This document shows, piece by piece, positions 52,427 through 62,389 of a DNA stretch of 64,000 bases (its first letter is position 1; each line of letters begins with the position of its first letter). This stretch comes from PFL42 sp963789825. Its GTDB lineage: Bacteria; Chloroflexota; Anaerolineae; Anaerolineales; E44-bin32. Location: assembly GCA_963789825.1 (NCBI GenBank), contig CAWBME010000005.1, positions 248,001-312,000 on the forward strand. The letters are read 5' to 3'. Both the position numbers and the translations under genes were made by a program. The notes beneath the pieces were generated by a model. The model saw nothing but the letters and a program-made list of their open reading frames with translations, was not told where the DNA came from and made no database searches.

Positions 52427-53617
52427 TCAGCTCTCCATCCGGCTCAGGACGTGGGTGGCGGCGGTCGCCCCGGCTCCGCCGATGCACTGGGCAGCCCCAA
52501 CCCGGGCCCCGGGGACCTGGTTTTCCCCCGCCCGTCCCTGGAGTTGCAGCGTCAGTTCCGCCAGCTGGTAGACCCCGGTGGCCCCGCCGGCATCGCCGCG
52601 GGCCTTCGACCCGCCGAAGGTCAGGATTGGCAGGCTGCCGCCGCGGCCGAACGCCCCCTCGCCGGCCAGATGCCAGGCCTGCCCGCGCGGTGCCAGGCCT
52701 GCCGCCTCCAGCGAGAGCGCAGCCTGGATGCTGAACAGGTCGTGCAGTTCGAACAGGTCCAGGTCATCCGGGGTGGCGCCGGCCTGGGCGAGGGCGCGTT
52801 GAAACGATAGCGATCCGGCAGGCATCGCCAGCGGGTCCGGCTGATCGTGCAGCGCGACCGGTGCCGTGGCCACGGCCGAGCCAGCAACGACAACCGATGG
52901 CCGGTCAGCAGTGCGCGGCAGCAAGCCGGCGCGGGTGAGCACCAGCGCCGCCGCACCGTCGGCCATCGGTGCGGCATCCAGCTGACCCACGGGTGGGGCG
53001 ACGGGCCCAGCCTGGAGGTAGTCGGTCAGCGTGATCGCACGTCGGTAGATGGCGTTGGGGTTGGTGATGGCGTTCTGATGCGCCTGCAGGGAGAAGGGCG
53101 CCAGGGCTGCCTCGGGAGCGCCCGATTCGAGCAGGTAGCGGCGCATCAACAGCGCTGCCTGCGCCGCCGGTGTCATGCCCTGGACGGCCTCGAAATCGGC
53201 GTCGACGCTCATGGCAATGGCGGCGTCGACCAGCGGACCGGTGCGGTCGGTGACCTTCTCGACTCCGACGACCAGCACGCAGTCGACCTGCCCGGAGAGC
53301 AGGGCCAGATATCCCTGGCGGAAGGCGACGCCCCCGGAGGCGCCTGCCGCTTCGAAGCTGAGGGCCTCGATCCCGCGCTGCCCGATGAAATCGGCGATCA
53401 GCACGCCGAGATGCGTCTGGCCGGACAAGGCGGGGGCATACATGTTGCCGACATAGAGCGCCTGGGGTTGCAGACCGCCGGCATCCTGCTGGGCGCGCTC
53501 CGTGGCGCGCAACGCCAGCTGGCGCAGCGAGACATCCCAATGCTCACCGACCGGCGTGATGCCCACGCCGGCGACGACGACCGCCTGATCGGGATCGGAA
53601 ATGGCGCCGGCAGTCAT
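52427..53617 (-). CDS. SCP2-type thiolase homologue lacking catalytic Cys and His
   Basis: The 396-residue protein aligns with archaeal-type thiolases (VAGVGITPVGEHWDVSLRQL, DLFELHDLFSIQAALSLEAA). The nucleophile loop, normally ESACASGG, reads FEAAGASGGVAFRQGYLAL, with Gly for Cys. The GHPxGATG loop reads KARGDAGGATGVYQLAEL, with Asp for His. Both changes are clear in the codons (GGC, GAT) and there is no frameshift. Its ATG overlaps the HMG-CoA synthase stop (ATGA), so it is made with that enzyme. It is probably a structural or regulatory thiolase subunit, not an enzyme. Confidence 0.85.
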   Translation of the reverse strand: MTAGAISDPDQAVVVAGVGITPVGEHWDVSLRQLALRATERAQQDAGGLQPQALYVGNMYAPALSGQTHLGVLIADFIGQRGIEALSFEAAGASGGVAFRQGYLALLSGQVDCVLVVGVEKVTDRTGPLVDAAIAMSVDADFEAVQGMTPAAQAALLMRRYLLESGAPEAALAPFSLQAHQNAITNPNAIYRRAITLTDYLQAGPVAPPVGQLDAAPMADGAAALVLTRAGLLPRTADRPSVVVAGSAVATAPVALHDQPDPLAMPAGSLSFQRALAQAGATPDDLDLFELHDLFSIQAALSLEAAGLAPRGQAWHLAGEGAFGRGGSLPILTFGGSKARGDAGGATGVYQLAELTLQLQGRAGENQVPGARVGAAQCIGGAGATAATHVLSRMES

Positions 53618-54687
53618 GTCATGGCCAGCGTGCCGCGGAAGCGCGCGTAGGTGGCGTAGTCGATCTCGGTGCGGCGCTCGATGTAGGTCTGGGTGCTGGG
53701 AGCGCGGCCGCGCCGATCGACCAGCCGCTCGGTGGCCACCAGATGGAAGGCGTCCGAGCCGGCGCCCGAGCCATACGAGACGAGCAGAATCCGGTCGCCC
53801 GGCCGGGCCAGGTCCAGCACGGCGGTCAACCCCACCAGCGCCGAGCCGGCGTAGGTGTTGCCGATGAGCGGGACGAGCAGGCCGGGCGCGATCTGCTCAG
53901 GCTTGAAGCCCAGCGTCTTGCCGATGCGCTGAGGGAACTTGGTGTTCGGCTGGTGGAAGACGACGTAGGCGTAGTCAGAAGGGCGGGTGCCCAATCCGCG
54001 CAGCATGGCCTCCGCCGCCTCGGTGATGTGCTTGAAGTAGGCCGGCTCGCCGGTGAACCGCTCCCCGTGCTCGGGATACTTTTCGTGCGCCCGACGCCAG
54101 AAGTCGGGTGTGTCGGTGGCGTAGGACAGCGAGGCCTCGATCAGGCAGAGCGAAGTCTCCGCCGGACCGAGCAGGTAGGCTGCGCCGCCCGAGGCCGCGG
54201 TGTACTCCAGCGCGTCGCCCGGACGAGCTTGGGCGATGTCCATGCCGATCGCCAGGGCGTGCGGCGCCATGCCGGAACCGACGAAGCCAATGGCTGCCTG
54301 AAAGGCCTCGGTGCCGGCCTTGCAGGCGAACTCCCAGTCGGCAGCCTGCGTGAAGGGCGTGGCGCCGATCGCTTCGGCCACCAGGGTTGAGGTGGGCTTG
54401 ACCGCGTAGGGGTGCGACTCCGAACCGACCCAGACGGCGCGGATGGTGGAGGGATCGATGTCCGCCCGGGCCAGCGCGTTGCGGGCGGCCTCGATCGACA
54501 TCGTCACAACGTCCTCATCCATCCCGGCGACCGCCTTCTCCTTGACCGGCAGTCCAGCGGCGCCGGCGTGCCATACCCGGGCGACCTCGCGTGCCGGCAG
54601 GCGGTAGCGGGGGATATAGGCGCCATAGCCGACGATGCCGACTGGGCGGACCGGCCGCAGCAGGGGGGTTGGTCCAGCTTCTGTCAT
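53614..54687 (-). CDS. Hydroxymethylglutaryl-CoA synthase, archaeal type
   Basis: The 357-residue protein from the ATG at 54687 has VGIVGYGAYIPRYRLPAREV, the Glu in WVGSESHPYAVKPTS, the nucleophilic Cys in WEFACKAGTEAFQAAIGF near 125, and the His in VVFHQPNTKFPQRIGKTLGF near 250. It condenses acetyl-CoA with acetoacetyl-CoA. The short ESHPYAVKPTS form and the neighbouring DUF35 and SCP2-type thiolases are the archaeal arrangement, not the eukaryotic/Gram-positive MvaS type. It precedes the inactive thiolase with ATGA overlap. Confidence 0.92.
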   Translation of the reverse strand: MTEAGPTPLLRPVRPVGIVGYGAYIPRYRLPAREVARVWHAGAAGLPVKEKAVAGMDEDVVTMSIEAARNALARADIDPSTIRAVWVGSESHPYAVKPTSTLVAEAIGATPFTQAADWEFACKAGTEAFQAAIGFVGSGMAPHALAIGMDIAQARPGDALEYTAASGGAAYLLGPAETSLCLIEASLSYATDTPDFWRRAHEKYPEHGERFTGEPAYFKHITEAAEAMLRGLGTRPSDYAYVVFHQPNTKFPQRIGKTLGFKPEQIAPGLLVPLIGNTYAGSALVGLTAVLDLARPGDRILLVSYGSGAGSDAFHLVATERLVDRRGRAPSTQTYIERRTEIDYATYARFRGTLAMT

Positions 54688-54718
54688 AGGGAAAGCTCCC
54701 GGTTCCGCAGCCGCCGCC

Positions 54719-56026
<1,308 letters not shown>

Positions 56027-56139
56027 GGGCGGATCCGCGTCTGGCATCGCCCGGTTTATAGGCTGTCCAAGCTGGCAAAAGCTATCAGCCTGGGTGCCGC
56101 CCCTGCGGCGGGCGAGGATAGGGTAGAATCCGCAGGCGG

Positions 56140-57930
56140 ATGAGACCAGCGGTGAGCCCGGACCCACGTCCAGCACGCAACAACCCCTCGCACAATGCCC
56201 TGCCGGCGACCGACCCAATCGAGTCGATGCGGTCCCTTCACCGCGCCACCCTCAGCCTGTACTCCGATCTCTCGCTGGATGGTGTGTTGCACCGGATCAC
56301 CAGCGCCGCCCGCGAACTCTCCGGCGCGGAGTACGCCGCCCTGGGGATCCCGGACGGACACGGAGGGCTTGAGAAGTTCATCCCGGTCGGGATGAGCGAG
56401 GAACAAATCCAACGCATCGATCATCACCCGGTCGGGGAGGGGCTGATCGGGGAAATGCTGCGGCGAGGCGAAAGCATCCGCCTGGACAACCTGTCCCAGC
56501 ACCCGAAGTCGATCGGGTTTCCGCTCGGCCATCCGCCGATGCGCTCGTTCCTCGGCGTGCCAATCTCCGCCTATGGCCGGTCGATTGGGCAGCTCTACCT
56601 CACCGAGAAACGCGGCGACGCAGCCTTCACCGAGGAAGACCAGCGCCTGATCGAGATGCTGGCCTCGCATGCCGCAGCCGCCATCGAAAACGCCAGGTTG
56701 TACCGGCAGGTGTTGGAGAGCGAAAAGGAGCTGTCCCAGCGCAACGAGGAACTCGAACTGTTCAACACCCTGGCTACCGCAGTGAGCTCGGCGCTCGAGC
56801 TGGATGAGCTGCTGGAGTCGATGCTGCCGCATGTGATTCAGCTGTTCGGCGCGGAGGCGGGCGAAGTCTTTCTGCGCGAGGAAGGCACGAGCGCCTACCG
56901 CCTGGCGCTGCTCAAGGGCGACAGCCCGCGCCCGTTCTGGGAGCTGGACCACTTCCATCTGGGCGAGGGATTCGTCGGGGGTGTGGCACTGGCCGGCAAA
57001 CCCGCCTGGACCGATAACCTGTCGGACGAGCCGCGCTTCCTCTCCCCGGCCTTGGCGCGTTCAGGGTTCGAGGCGCTGGTCGGCGTACCGCTCACGGCGC
57101 GCGGCCAGGTGGTGGGTGTGCTCGACATGGCCTTCCGCTCGCCGCGGCGGATCACCTCGCGCGAGGCCGGCCTGCTGGAAGCGGTGGGCGCAGGCGTCGG
57201 CGTGGCGGTGGACAATGCCCGTCTCTACCGCGATGCTCGGCGGCTGGCTGTGCTCGAGGAGCGCGAGCGCATCGGGATGGACCTGCACGACGGGATCATC
57301 CAATCGATCTACGCCGTGGGTCTGAACCTGGAGTCCGCTCGCCTGCTGTTCGATGACTCCGCCGAGAAAGCCATGGAGCTGATCCCTCAGGCGATCGATG
57401 CTCTCAATGCCACCATCCGCGACATCCGCAATTACATCCTCGACCTGCAGCCCAGCCGCATTCCGACAGGCGATCTGGCCAAGGCACTGGGACGCCTGGT
57501 GCGTGAGTTCCGCGCCAACACGCTCTCCGAGACCGATCTGCAATTGGAGGCGGCGGCGCTGGTGAGGCTGGCGCCGGAGGTCTCGACCTCGCTGTTCATG
57601 ATTGCCCAGGAAGCGCTGGCCAACGTCGCCAAACACGCCCGCGCCTCGCGCGCCTGGGTCAGCCTGCGCATGATCGGCGGAGAGGTTTGCCTGCAGATCA
57701 TCGACAACGGTGGCGGGTTCGACGCCGAGCATGCCTCCCGCGTGCTGGGCCATGGCATGTCGAACATGGCTTCCCGGGCACGGCAGATCGACGGCGAACT
57801 GGAAGTGGTTTCGGAGCCAGGCGAAGGCACGACGTTGACCGTGCGCCTGCCGGGACAAAGCGGTAACGTGCCGCTACCGGTAGGCTCGCAGACCGAAGAA
57901 GGCAGCTCCTCGCTCGATTCCTCGCTCTGA
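56140..57930 (+). CDS. GAF-GAF histidine kinase (NarL/DesK family)
   Basis: The 596-residue protein has two GAF domains (about residues 35-185 and 205-365; GVPISAYGRSIGQLYLTE and VGVPLTARGQVVGVLDMAF end them). A HisKA_3 helix follows with the phospho-His in ERIGMDLHDGIIQSIYAVGL near 385, then an HATPase with IAQEALANVAKHARA and DNGGGFD. It has no membrane segment, so it senses a cytoplasmic ligand. A TAGAAT lies ten bases before the ATG. The small receiver protein follows 86 bases later and is its probable partner. Confidence 0.9.
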   Translation: MRPAVSPDPRPARNNPSHNALPATDPIESMRSLHRATLSLYSDLSLDGVLHRITSAARELSGAEYAALGIPDGHGGLEKFIPVGMSEEQIQRIDHHPVGEGLIGEMLRRGESIRLDNLSQHPKSIGFPLGHPPMRSFLGVPISAYGRSIGQLYLTEKRGDAAFTEEDQRLIEMLASHAAAAIENARLYRQVLESEKELSQRNEELELFNTLATAVSSALELDELLESMLPHVIQLFGAEAGEVFLREEGTSAYRLALLKGDSPRPFWELDHFHLGEGFVGGVALAGKPAWTDNLSDEPRFLSPALARSGFEALVGVPLTARGQVVGVLDMAFRSPRRITSREAGLLEAVGAGVGVAVDNARLYRDARRLAVLEERERIGMDLHDGIIQSIYAVGLNLESARLLFDDSAEKAMELIPQAIDALNATIRDIRNYILDLQPSRIPTGDLAKALGRLVREFRANTLSETDLQLEAAALVRLAPEVSTSLFMIAQEALANVAKHARASRAWVSLRMIGGEVCLQIIDNGGGFDAEHASRVLGHGMSNMASRARQIDGELEVVSEPGEGTTLTVRLPGQSGNVPLPVGSQTEEGSSSLDSSL

Positions 57931-58016
57931 TAGGTGGCCTGTCACAAGGGGACAGGTATCACTACAGCCCATCTGCCCGGCTTCCTATACTGAAGGCTGC
58001 CGGGGGATGGCCTGAC

Positions 58017-58385
58017 GTGAATCCGGCCTTGGTCTACATTGTCGACGAGCACGAACCCGTTCGGGGTGCCCTGGCCGAACGGCTCGGGCGCGCCGAGGGG
58101 ATCGCCATCCTCGGTCACTCGGGGGAGGTCGGCCAGGTCATGCAGGACACGCTCGACGACCACCCCGATGTCGTGCTGCTGGAAATCAAGCGCACCGACG
58201 GCATGGGCGTCGAGCTGCTGCGCCAGCTGACGCACCTTCCCGACCCACCGCAAGTGATCGTCCTGACCTCGTATCCAACGGAGTGGGAAAAGGATGCGGC
58301 CCGCCGTGCGGGGGCCGCCGCGTACCTGCTGAAGGAGATCGACTCGGACGAGTTGATCCGTTACATCGAGGACATCGCCGGCTGA
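58017..58385 (+). CDS. Stand-alone receiver protein with Glu at the phospho-acceptor site
   Basis: The 122-residue protein is a CheY-like receiver without output domain: LVYIVDEHEPVRGALAERLG (acidic pocket), VIVLTSYPTEWEKDAARRAG (Thr) and AAYLLKEIDSDEL (Lys). The acceptor loop, normally LLDI, reads HPDVVLLEIKRTDGMGVELL, so the phosphorylatable Asp is Glu. Asp-to-Glu changes often mimic the active state in receivers, so this may act without phosphorylation. The start is a GTG with GGGGGATGG before it; TATACT lies at 57986-57991. Confidence 0.85.
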   Translation: MNPALVYIVDEHEPVRGALAERLGRAEGIAILGHSGEVGQVMQDTLDDHPDVVLLEIKRTDGMGVELLRQLTHLPDPPQVIVLTSYPTEWEKDAARRAGAAAYLLKEIDSDELIRYIEDIAG

Positions 58386-58419
58386 CCGCCGGCGGGCGGC
58401 GTCCGCCCGGGCGCCGAGG

Positions 58420-58617
58420 CTAGCTTCTCAAGTACTGCGTCTTGAGAAAGTAGTCCAGCCAGATGAAGGTCAGGCTGGCGAACGCCAGGCAGATCAACAG
58501 CGCATTGCTCAGCGAGAACTTGTCCAGTGTGGTGTTGAAGGCCAGGATCGCCCCGGCGCTGGCGGCGAGGCCAACGACCAGCGAGATCCCCCAGACAGCT
58601 GCACGACGAACCCTCAT
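58420..58617 (-). CDS. Small two-helix membrane protein
   Basis: The 65-residue protein from the ATG at 58617 has a basic start (MRVRRAAVWG), two membrane helices (ISLVVGLAASAGAILAF and LSNALLICLAFASLTFIWLD) and a short tail YFLKTQYLRS. I do not recognise the family. It ends 35 bases from the convergent receiver gene. Confidence 0.6.
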   Translation of the reverse strand: MRVRRAAVWGISLVVGLAASAGAILAFNTTLDKFSLSNALLICLAFASLTFIWLDYFLKTQYLRS

Positions 58618-59015
58618 GGCTGACCACTCCCAAATCCGAGTAACTCGGGTGATTTTACCGGCCACCACGCCGACCGTCAAGCTCCGGAGGAGATCCCGGC
58701 AAAGCAGGACGCCCGGTCCTTACCCCCGCCTCCGTTGGAGCGAGCCCAGGCGCGCCCGCCCGGGCTGACCTGGCCTCCTGCCTCACTGGCGTGCCCGTCT
58801 CCGCCGTCGGGTGCGGCCTCGCGCATGCCAGCCCAGCGGATTGCAGGCCGTCAGCGGAACAGCGCACCTTCGGGGAGCGACGGACCGAAGCGATGTGAAG
58901 TGGAGTGAGCGAATGGGCATGGCCGCGGCCGGGGCGCTCCGGGCCCCGACCTGCGACTTCGACTGACTCAGCGCGTTGCGCTCAAGGGTAGCTGCGCAGG
59001 CGTGAGCCTTCGAGG
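58618..59015. other. Intergenic stretch without a recognised gene
   Basis: About 400 bases lie between the small membrane gene start and the end of the second selenoprotein-candidate gene. I looked for a tRNA(Sec) or other RNA gene and found none with a TTCGAATC-type T-arm. The open frames are low-complexity. It may hold the promoter of the small membrane gene. Confidence 0.4.
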
Positions 59016-59513
59016 TCAAGAGGGCCCAGGGTGTGACGGCTCTTCCTGGTGCAGCTCCCGCAGGATCTCCAGGATCTCGGCGTTCTCGGGAATCTCCGAC
59101 ATGGAATGACCGTAGTGGGCATAGCGGGCGGTTCCCTGGCGGTCGACGATCACCTGCGCCGGCATGCGCCCCAACTTGAACAGGTTGACCTCCTGCCCGA
59201 ACAGCCGGAGCACCTTGTGCTCGGGATCGGGAAGGCCGATGAACGGCAGGTCGTGCTCGGCCCAGTAGGCGCGAAAGGCGTCGGCGGTGTCTGGCCCAAC
59301 GACGACGATCTCGGCGCCGGCGGCGACAAACTGGGGATGGTCCAGGCGCAACTGCGCCATGTGCCGGCGGCAGAACGGTCAGGTGAAGCCGCGATTGAAA
59401 ACCAGGACGAGCGCCTTCTCCCTCGACAGGTCGGACAGGCGGAACGACTTGCCAGTGAAGTCCTGGAGTTCGAAATCCGGCGCCGGCAGACCCAGGGCGG
59501 CCTTGGGGCTCAT
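59016..59513 (-). CDS. Peroxiredoxin-like redoxin, candidate selenoprotein (UPFC active site)
   Basis: From the ATG at 59513, preceded by GGAGGT, the protein reads MSPKAALGLPAPDFELQDF, FRLSDLS, LVLVFNRGFT-UGA-PFCRRHMAQL and continues in the same frame with GAEIVVVGPDTADAFRAYWA and LPDPEHKVLRLFGQEVNLFK. Related AhpC/TSA proteins have RGxxCPFCR at this place, so the UGA at 59379-59381 stands exactly at the peroxidatic Cys: U45, with C48 resolving. It is probably a cytoplasmic peroxidase or thiol oxidoreductase of 165 residues. A bulged stem-loop follows the UGA. The upstream hydrolase frame runs in without a stop. Confidence 0.82.
59352..59373 (-). promoter_or_regulatory. Candidate SECIS hairpin of the second redoxin
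   Basis: On the minus strand CTGCCGCC (59373-59366) pairs with GGCGCAG (59358-59352) leaving one bulged C and a seven-base loop GGCACAT. It begins five bases after the UGA and its loop is about 14-20 bases away. A single bulged base in the stem is seen in known bacterial SECIS elements, but the loop lacks the usual GU, so support is weaker than for the hairpin at 11576-11592. Confidence 0.35.
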
Positions 59514-60524
59514 GGCAACACCTCCACGTTCGATGCGACTGCAGCACGGGTGAACGAATTCGAGATGGCCCTGCAGGAACTGCCGCAGCACGGGCAGCAA
59601 GGCCTGCGGGCACTCCTCCTGCGGAAGGTGGCCGCACTCGGGCAGCACGACCCATCCTGCCCCCGGGATCAGCTCGGCGACGCGCTGGCTGTCCTCGGGC
59701 GGTACGATCTGATCGCTGGCCCCGGTGACCACCAGTGTGGGAACCGAGACCTCGGGCAGGCGGGCTTCCAGCCCAAGCGGCTGGCTGGCTCGCCTCAGCT
59801 CCCACAGCGCAACGTCCCAATGGTCGGCCCGGAGAGGCTTATCGTATCCCTGGCGGATCTCGGGCGTGATGCGGCTTGGATCGTGCCAGGCCAGGTCCAG
59901 CAACATCCGACTTCTCCCAATGAAGGTGCGCGCAATCAGCGGGCCGAGGCGATCGATCGGCGGCAGGCGATAGAGCCACGTCGGGCCCGGTGGCCCCCCA
60001 ACCTCGAGCACCGCCGGGGAGATCAACACCAGGCCGAGCACGCGTTCCGGATGCTCCAGCGCCGCTTGGACGGCGATCGCTCCCCCGGCGGAGTTGCCCA
60101 CCAGCACGGCCTGTTCGATAGACTGCGAGTCCATCAATTCCAGCAGCAGGTCGACCTGCGCCTCGGCGCTGTATGGGCTCTCAGCCTGCCACGTCCCGGG
60201 CAGCGGGCGTTCGGTCAGTCCGAACGCCGGACGGTCGTAGGCGATCACGCTGCCGGACTGTGCCAGAGGCTCGAGCACCTCGTGCCAACTGAACAGGCTG
60301 GCGCCAAAGCCGTGCAGCAGGATGATGGCCGGCTCGCCATCGCCGGCGGCTTTGAAGTGCACGCGCAGGTCGTTGGCCGTGGCGAACTGGCTGTCGGGAT
60401 CGGCCAGACTGGCGGGAGGCACGCTGTCAGGCAGTTCTGGAATCGGGATCACCATGGGCAGTGCCAGGAGAGCCAGCAGCAACAGACCCAGCAGGATGGC
60501 AACCCCGCGGATGGCGGTGGTCAT
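59514..60524 (-). CDS. Alpha/beta hydrolase, membrane-anchored
   Basis: From the ATG at 60524 the protein has an anchor helix (VAILLGLLLLALLALPMVI), AIILLHGFGASLFSWHEV, VIAYDRPAFGLTERPLPG, the nucleophile in VLVGNSAGGAIAVQAAL near 150, VVTGASDQIVPPEDS, and the His in VVLPECGHLPQEECPQALL. It resembles C-C-bond hydrolases and haloperoxidase-like esterases. In the sequence given it has no stop before the redoxin ATG. In an alternative frame the stop overlaps that ATG (ATGA), so a lost stop by indel is more likely than a real fusion. Its ATG overlaps the stop of the previous gene. Confidence 0.78.
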
Positions 60525-61285
60525 GGCCGGGCGCCGTCGACTTCGGCCAGAAGGGCAAGGGTTGCTTGCACGACCAGGTCCTGCTGCTGGTCGGGCGAAA
60601 TGGCCGCCGGGTGCGAGCCGGGCTGCGGCGGATAGCGGCCGAATTGGGCGTGATTCCCTCCGACGATCTCGACGTAGTGGGTGTGCAGCCGGAATCACGG
60701 CACGACGAGCGCGGCGATGGTCTCGGGCTGGACCAGCCGATCGTCCGTTGCCGTAGATCGATGGTGCGCGGGAATGGTCAGCCGGGAGAGGTCATCGTCA
60801 TCGGCGGGAATGGCGGCCCACAGCACCAGGCCGGTCGCACGCGTTCGGGTGTTGCGGACAAAGCGGGCGGCGGCAATCGCCCCGCCGAGGGAGTGCCCGG
60901 CCAATGACCCACTGCCGAATTGCGGGAAGGCCTGCATCGCGGCCTGACGGCCGCGTTGGGCGCCAGCAAGGCAAGATTGAACGGCATGGGGACGGTCAGG
61001 ATGGTGATAGCCTCGATCGGCGATCGCCGCGCACCGTTCGGCGTAGATGCGCGGATCGACCCGGGCGCCCGGGTACAGGATCGAGACCGGTGGCGCGCGC
61101 TCGGTGCCGGCAGGAAGGCGATCCATGGATCGAGCTGCACGGCCAGTCTGGCTTCGGCGACCAGCGCGGCAAGCGCCTCGGGCTCCGGTTGCGCCGGGGT
61201 CCAGACCCAGATGGCGCACCCACCAGCAGCGCCGCTCAGGGCAGCCCGCCAGGAGGATGAGCAATACGCTCCATCTCGCCCTCTC
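60521..61285 (-). CDS. Alpha/beta hydrolase, tandem copy 1 (several frameshifts)
   Basis: Pieces in different frames align with the next gene: AIWVWTPAQPEPEALAALVA and VQLDPWIAFLPA, then SILYPGARVDPRIYAERCAA, ILTVPMPFNLALLAPNAA, the nucleophile in LAGHSLGGAIAAARFV, GLVLWAAIPADDDDLS, and YVEIVGGNHAQFGRYPPQPG near the end. Breaks lie near 61250, 61110 and 61000, and an in-frame TGA at 60695-60697 precedes the last part. The start is uncertain. The stop overlaps the next hydrolase ATG (ATGA). The breaks could be assembly errors or true decay after duplication. Confidence 0.55.
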
Positions 61286-61326
61286 GCGCGCTTGCGTCCA
61301 TCAGTCGAGGGTCGACAGCCAGATGC

Positions 61327-62203
61327 TCACGTGCGTAGGCCGGCCGGGCATCGCGTGGAAGGCAGGTGCCGACGCCGACGACTACCATCGATCCGCACCT
61401 CGCTGGCCAAGCCGTCAGGCGCATCCGGCCGAGATCGCGAAGCCCTATGCCGGTCTCCATCGACACGCTGGAGCAAGGCCAGCGTGGCCGCATCAATATG
61501 ATCCCACTGTTCGTTGGCGGAGATGGTCGCCGGATTGTCGCCGGTCTGCGGCCCATAGTCGCCGAACTGGGCGTGGTTGCCTCCAGCAATCTCGACGAAG
61601 GCCGTGTCCGCTGGGAGCAAGGCCTCGAGGCAGGATGGTCATCGGGTCGGACGAGGCCATCGAGCGAGCCGGAGATCGAGGCCGCCGGCAGGCCGCTGGT
61701 CGAGAGGTCGTCGCCGCCGGCAGGATAGGCGGCCCACAGCACGAGGCCATCCGTCCGATCCGGATGCTGTGCGGCGAAGTTGGCGGCCATGGCGCCGCCC
61801 AACGAGTGGCCGCCGACCACCCAGCGTTCGATCCCAGGATATGCCTGCATCACTTCCAGCGCGCGGCCGGGAGCGAACACGGCCAGGTTGAGCGGCATCG
61901 GCACGATCACCGTGAGATAGCCGGCCTCGGCCAGGCGGCGTGCAGTGACGGCGTAGGCACGCGGATCGACACGGCCGCCCGGGTACAGGATCAGCGCCGG
62001 TCGGCTTGGGCTCGGCGGGGGTGAAGGTGATCCATGGGATCCTGTGAGACTTCGACTTGGCCGTCGGAGACCAGGGCGGCCAACGCCGCCGCTTGCGGCT
62101 GCGCCGCGTCCGATGCCCACACGGTGAAGGCAAGAACGGCGAGGCAGATCACTGCCGCCAGGCCCGCCAGCAGCCACAGTCCTTTGCGCACCACGGGTCT
62201 CAT
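61327..62203 (-). CDS. Alpha/beta hydrolase, tandem copy 2 (frameshifted)
   Basis: From the ATG at 62203 the protein has an anchor (GLWLLAGLAAVICLAVLAFT), then LILYPGGRVDPRAYAVTARR, VIVPMPLNLAVFAPGRALEV, the nucleophile in WVVGGHSLGGAMAANFAAQH, GLVLWAAYPAGGDDLSTSGL, ISGSLDGLVRP (acid), and FVEIAGGNHAQFGDYGPQTG (His). Frame changes near 62010 and 61630 split it. The GGNHAQFG ending is typical of a Chloroflexota/Actinobacteria hydrolase group I recall without a known substrate. It starts 18 bases after the small ORF at 62222-62389. Confidence 0.7.
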
Positions 62204-62221
62204 GCGAAACCGCCTCCGTGA

Positions 62222-62389
62222 CTAGTGACGCGCCGAAAGGCGACGCGCAGTGCCTCGCCCCGTCCGCGGACGGACCGGAACCGGCACCGGCTGCGGCGGG
62301 GCAGGTGGGCGCAGGGAGCGGGCGAGATCGAGCAGCGCGGCCCTCAGCTCCGACCAGAGGGAGGGCGCGAGCGAGTCCTTGGGATTCAT
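62222..62389 (-). CDS. Small proline- and arginine-rich ORF (55 residues)
   Basis: An ATG at 62389 overlaps the stop of the PPOX gene (ATGA) and has GGAGAAGAG about six bases before it. It encodes MNPKDSLAPSLWSELRAALL, then a Pro-Val-rich stretch and a basic end, stopping with TAG at 62222. The first 28 residues could form an amphipathic helix. I recognise no family. The start signal and the coupling make it more likely to be a gene than chance. Confidence 0.5.
   Translation of the reverse strand: MNPKDSLAPSLWSELRAALLDLARSLRPPAPPQPVPVPVRPRTGRGTARRLSARH

Noticed and set aside
58618..59015. tRNA(Sec) or other RNA gene near the second redoxin
   Set aside because: No cloverleaf-compatible segment with a proper T-arm was found; the stretch looks like ordinary GC-rich spacer.
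60695..60697. In-frame TGA in hydrolase tandem copy 1 as a third selenocysteine codon
   Set aside because: It lies in a non-redox part of an alpha/beta hydrolase, the aligned paralogue has no Cys there, and the gene already has several frame breaks. A sequence error or decay is more likely.
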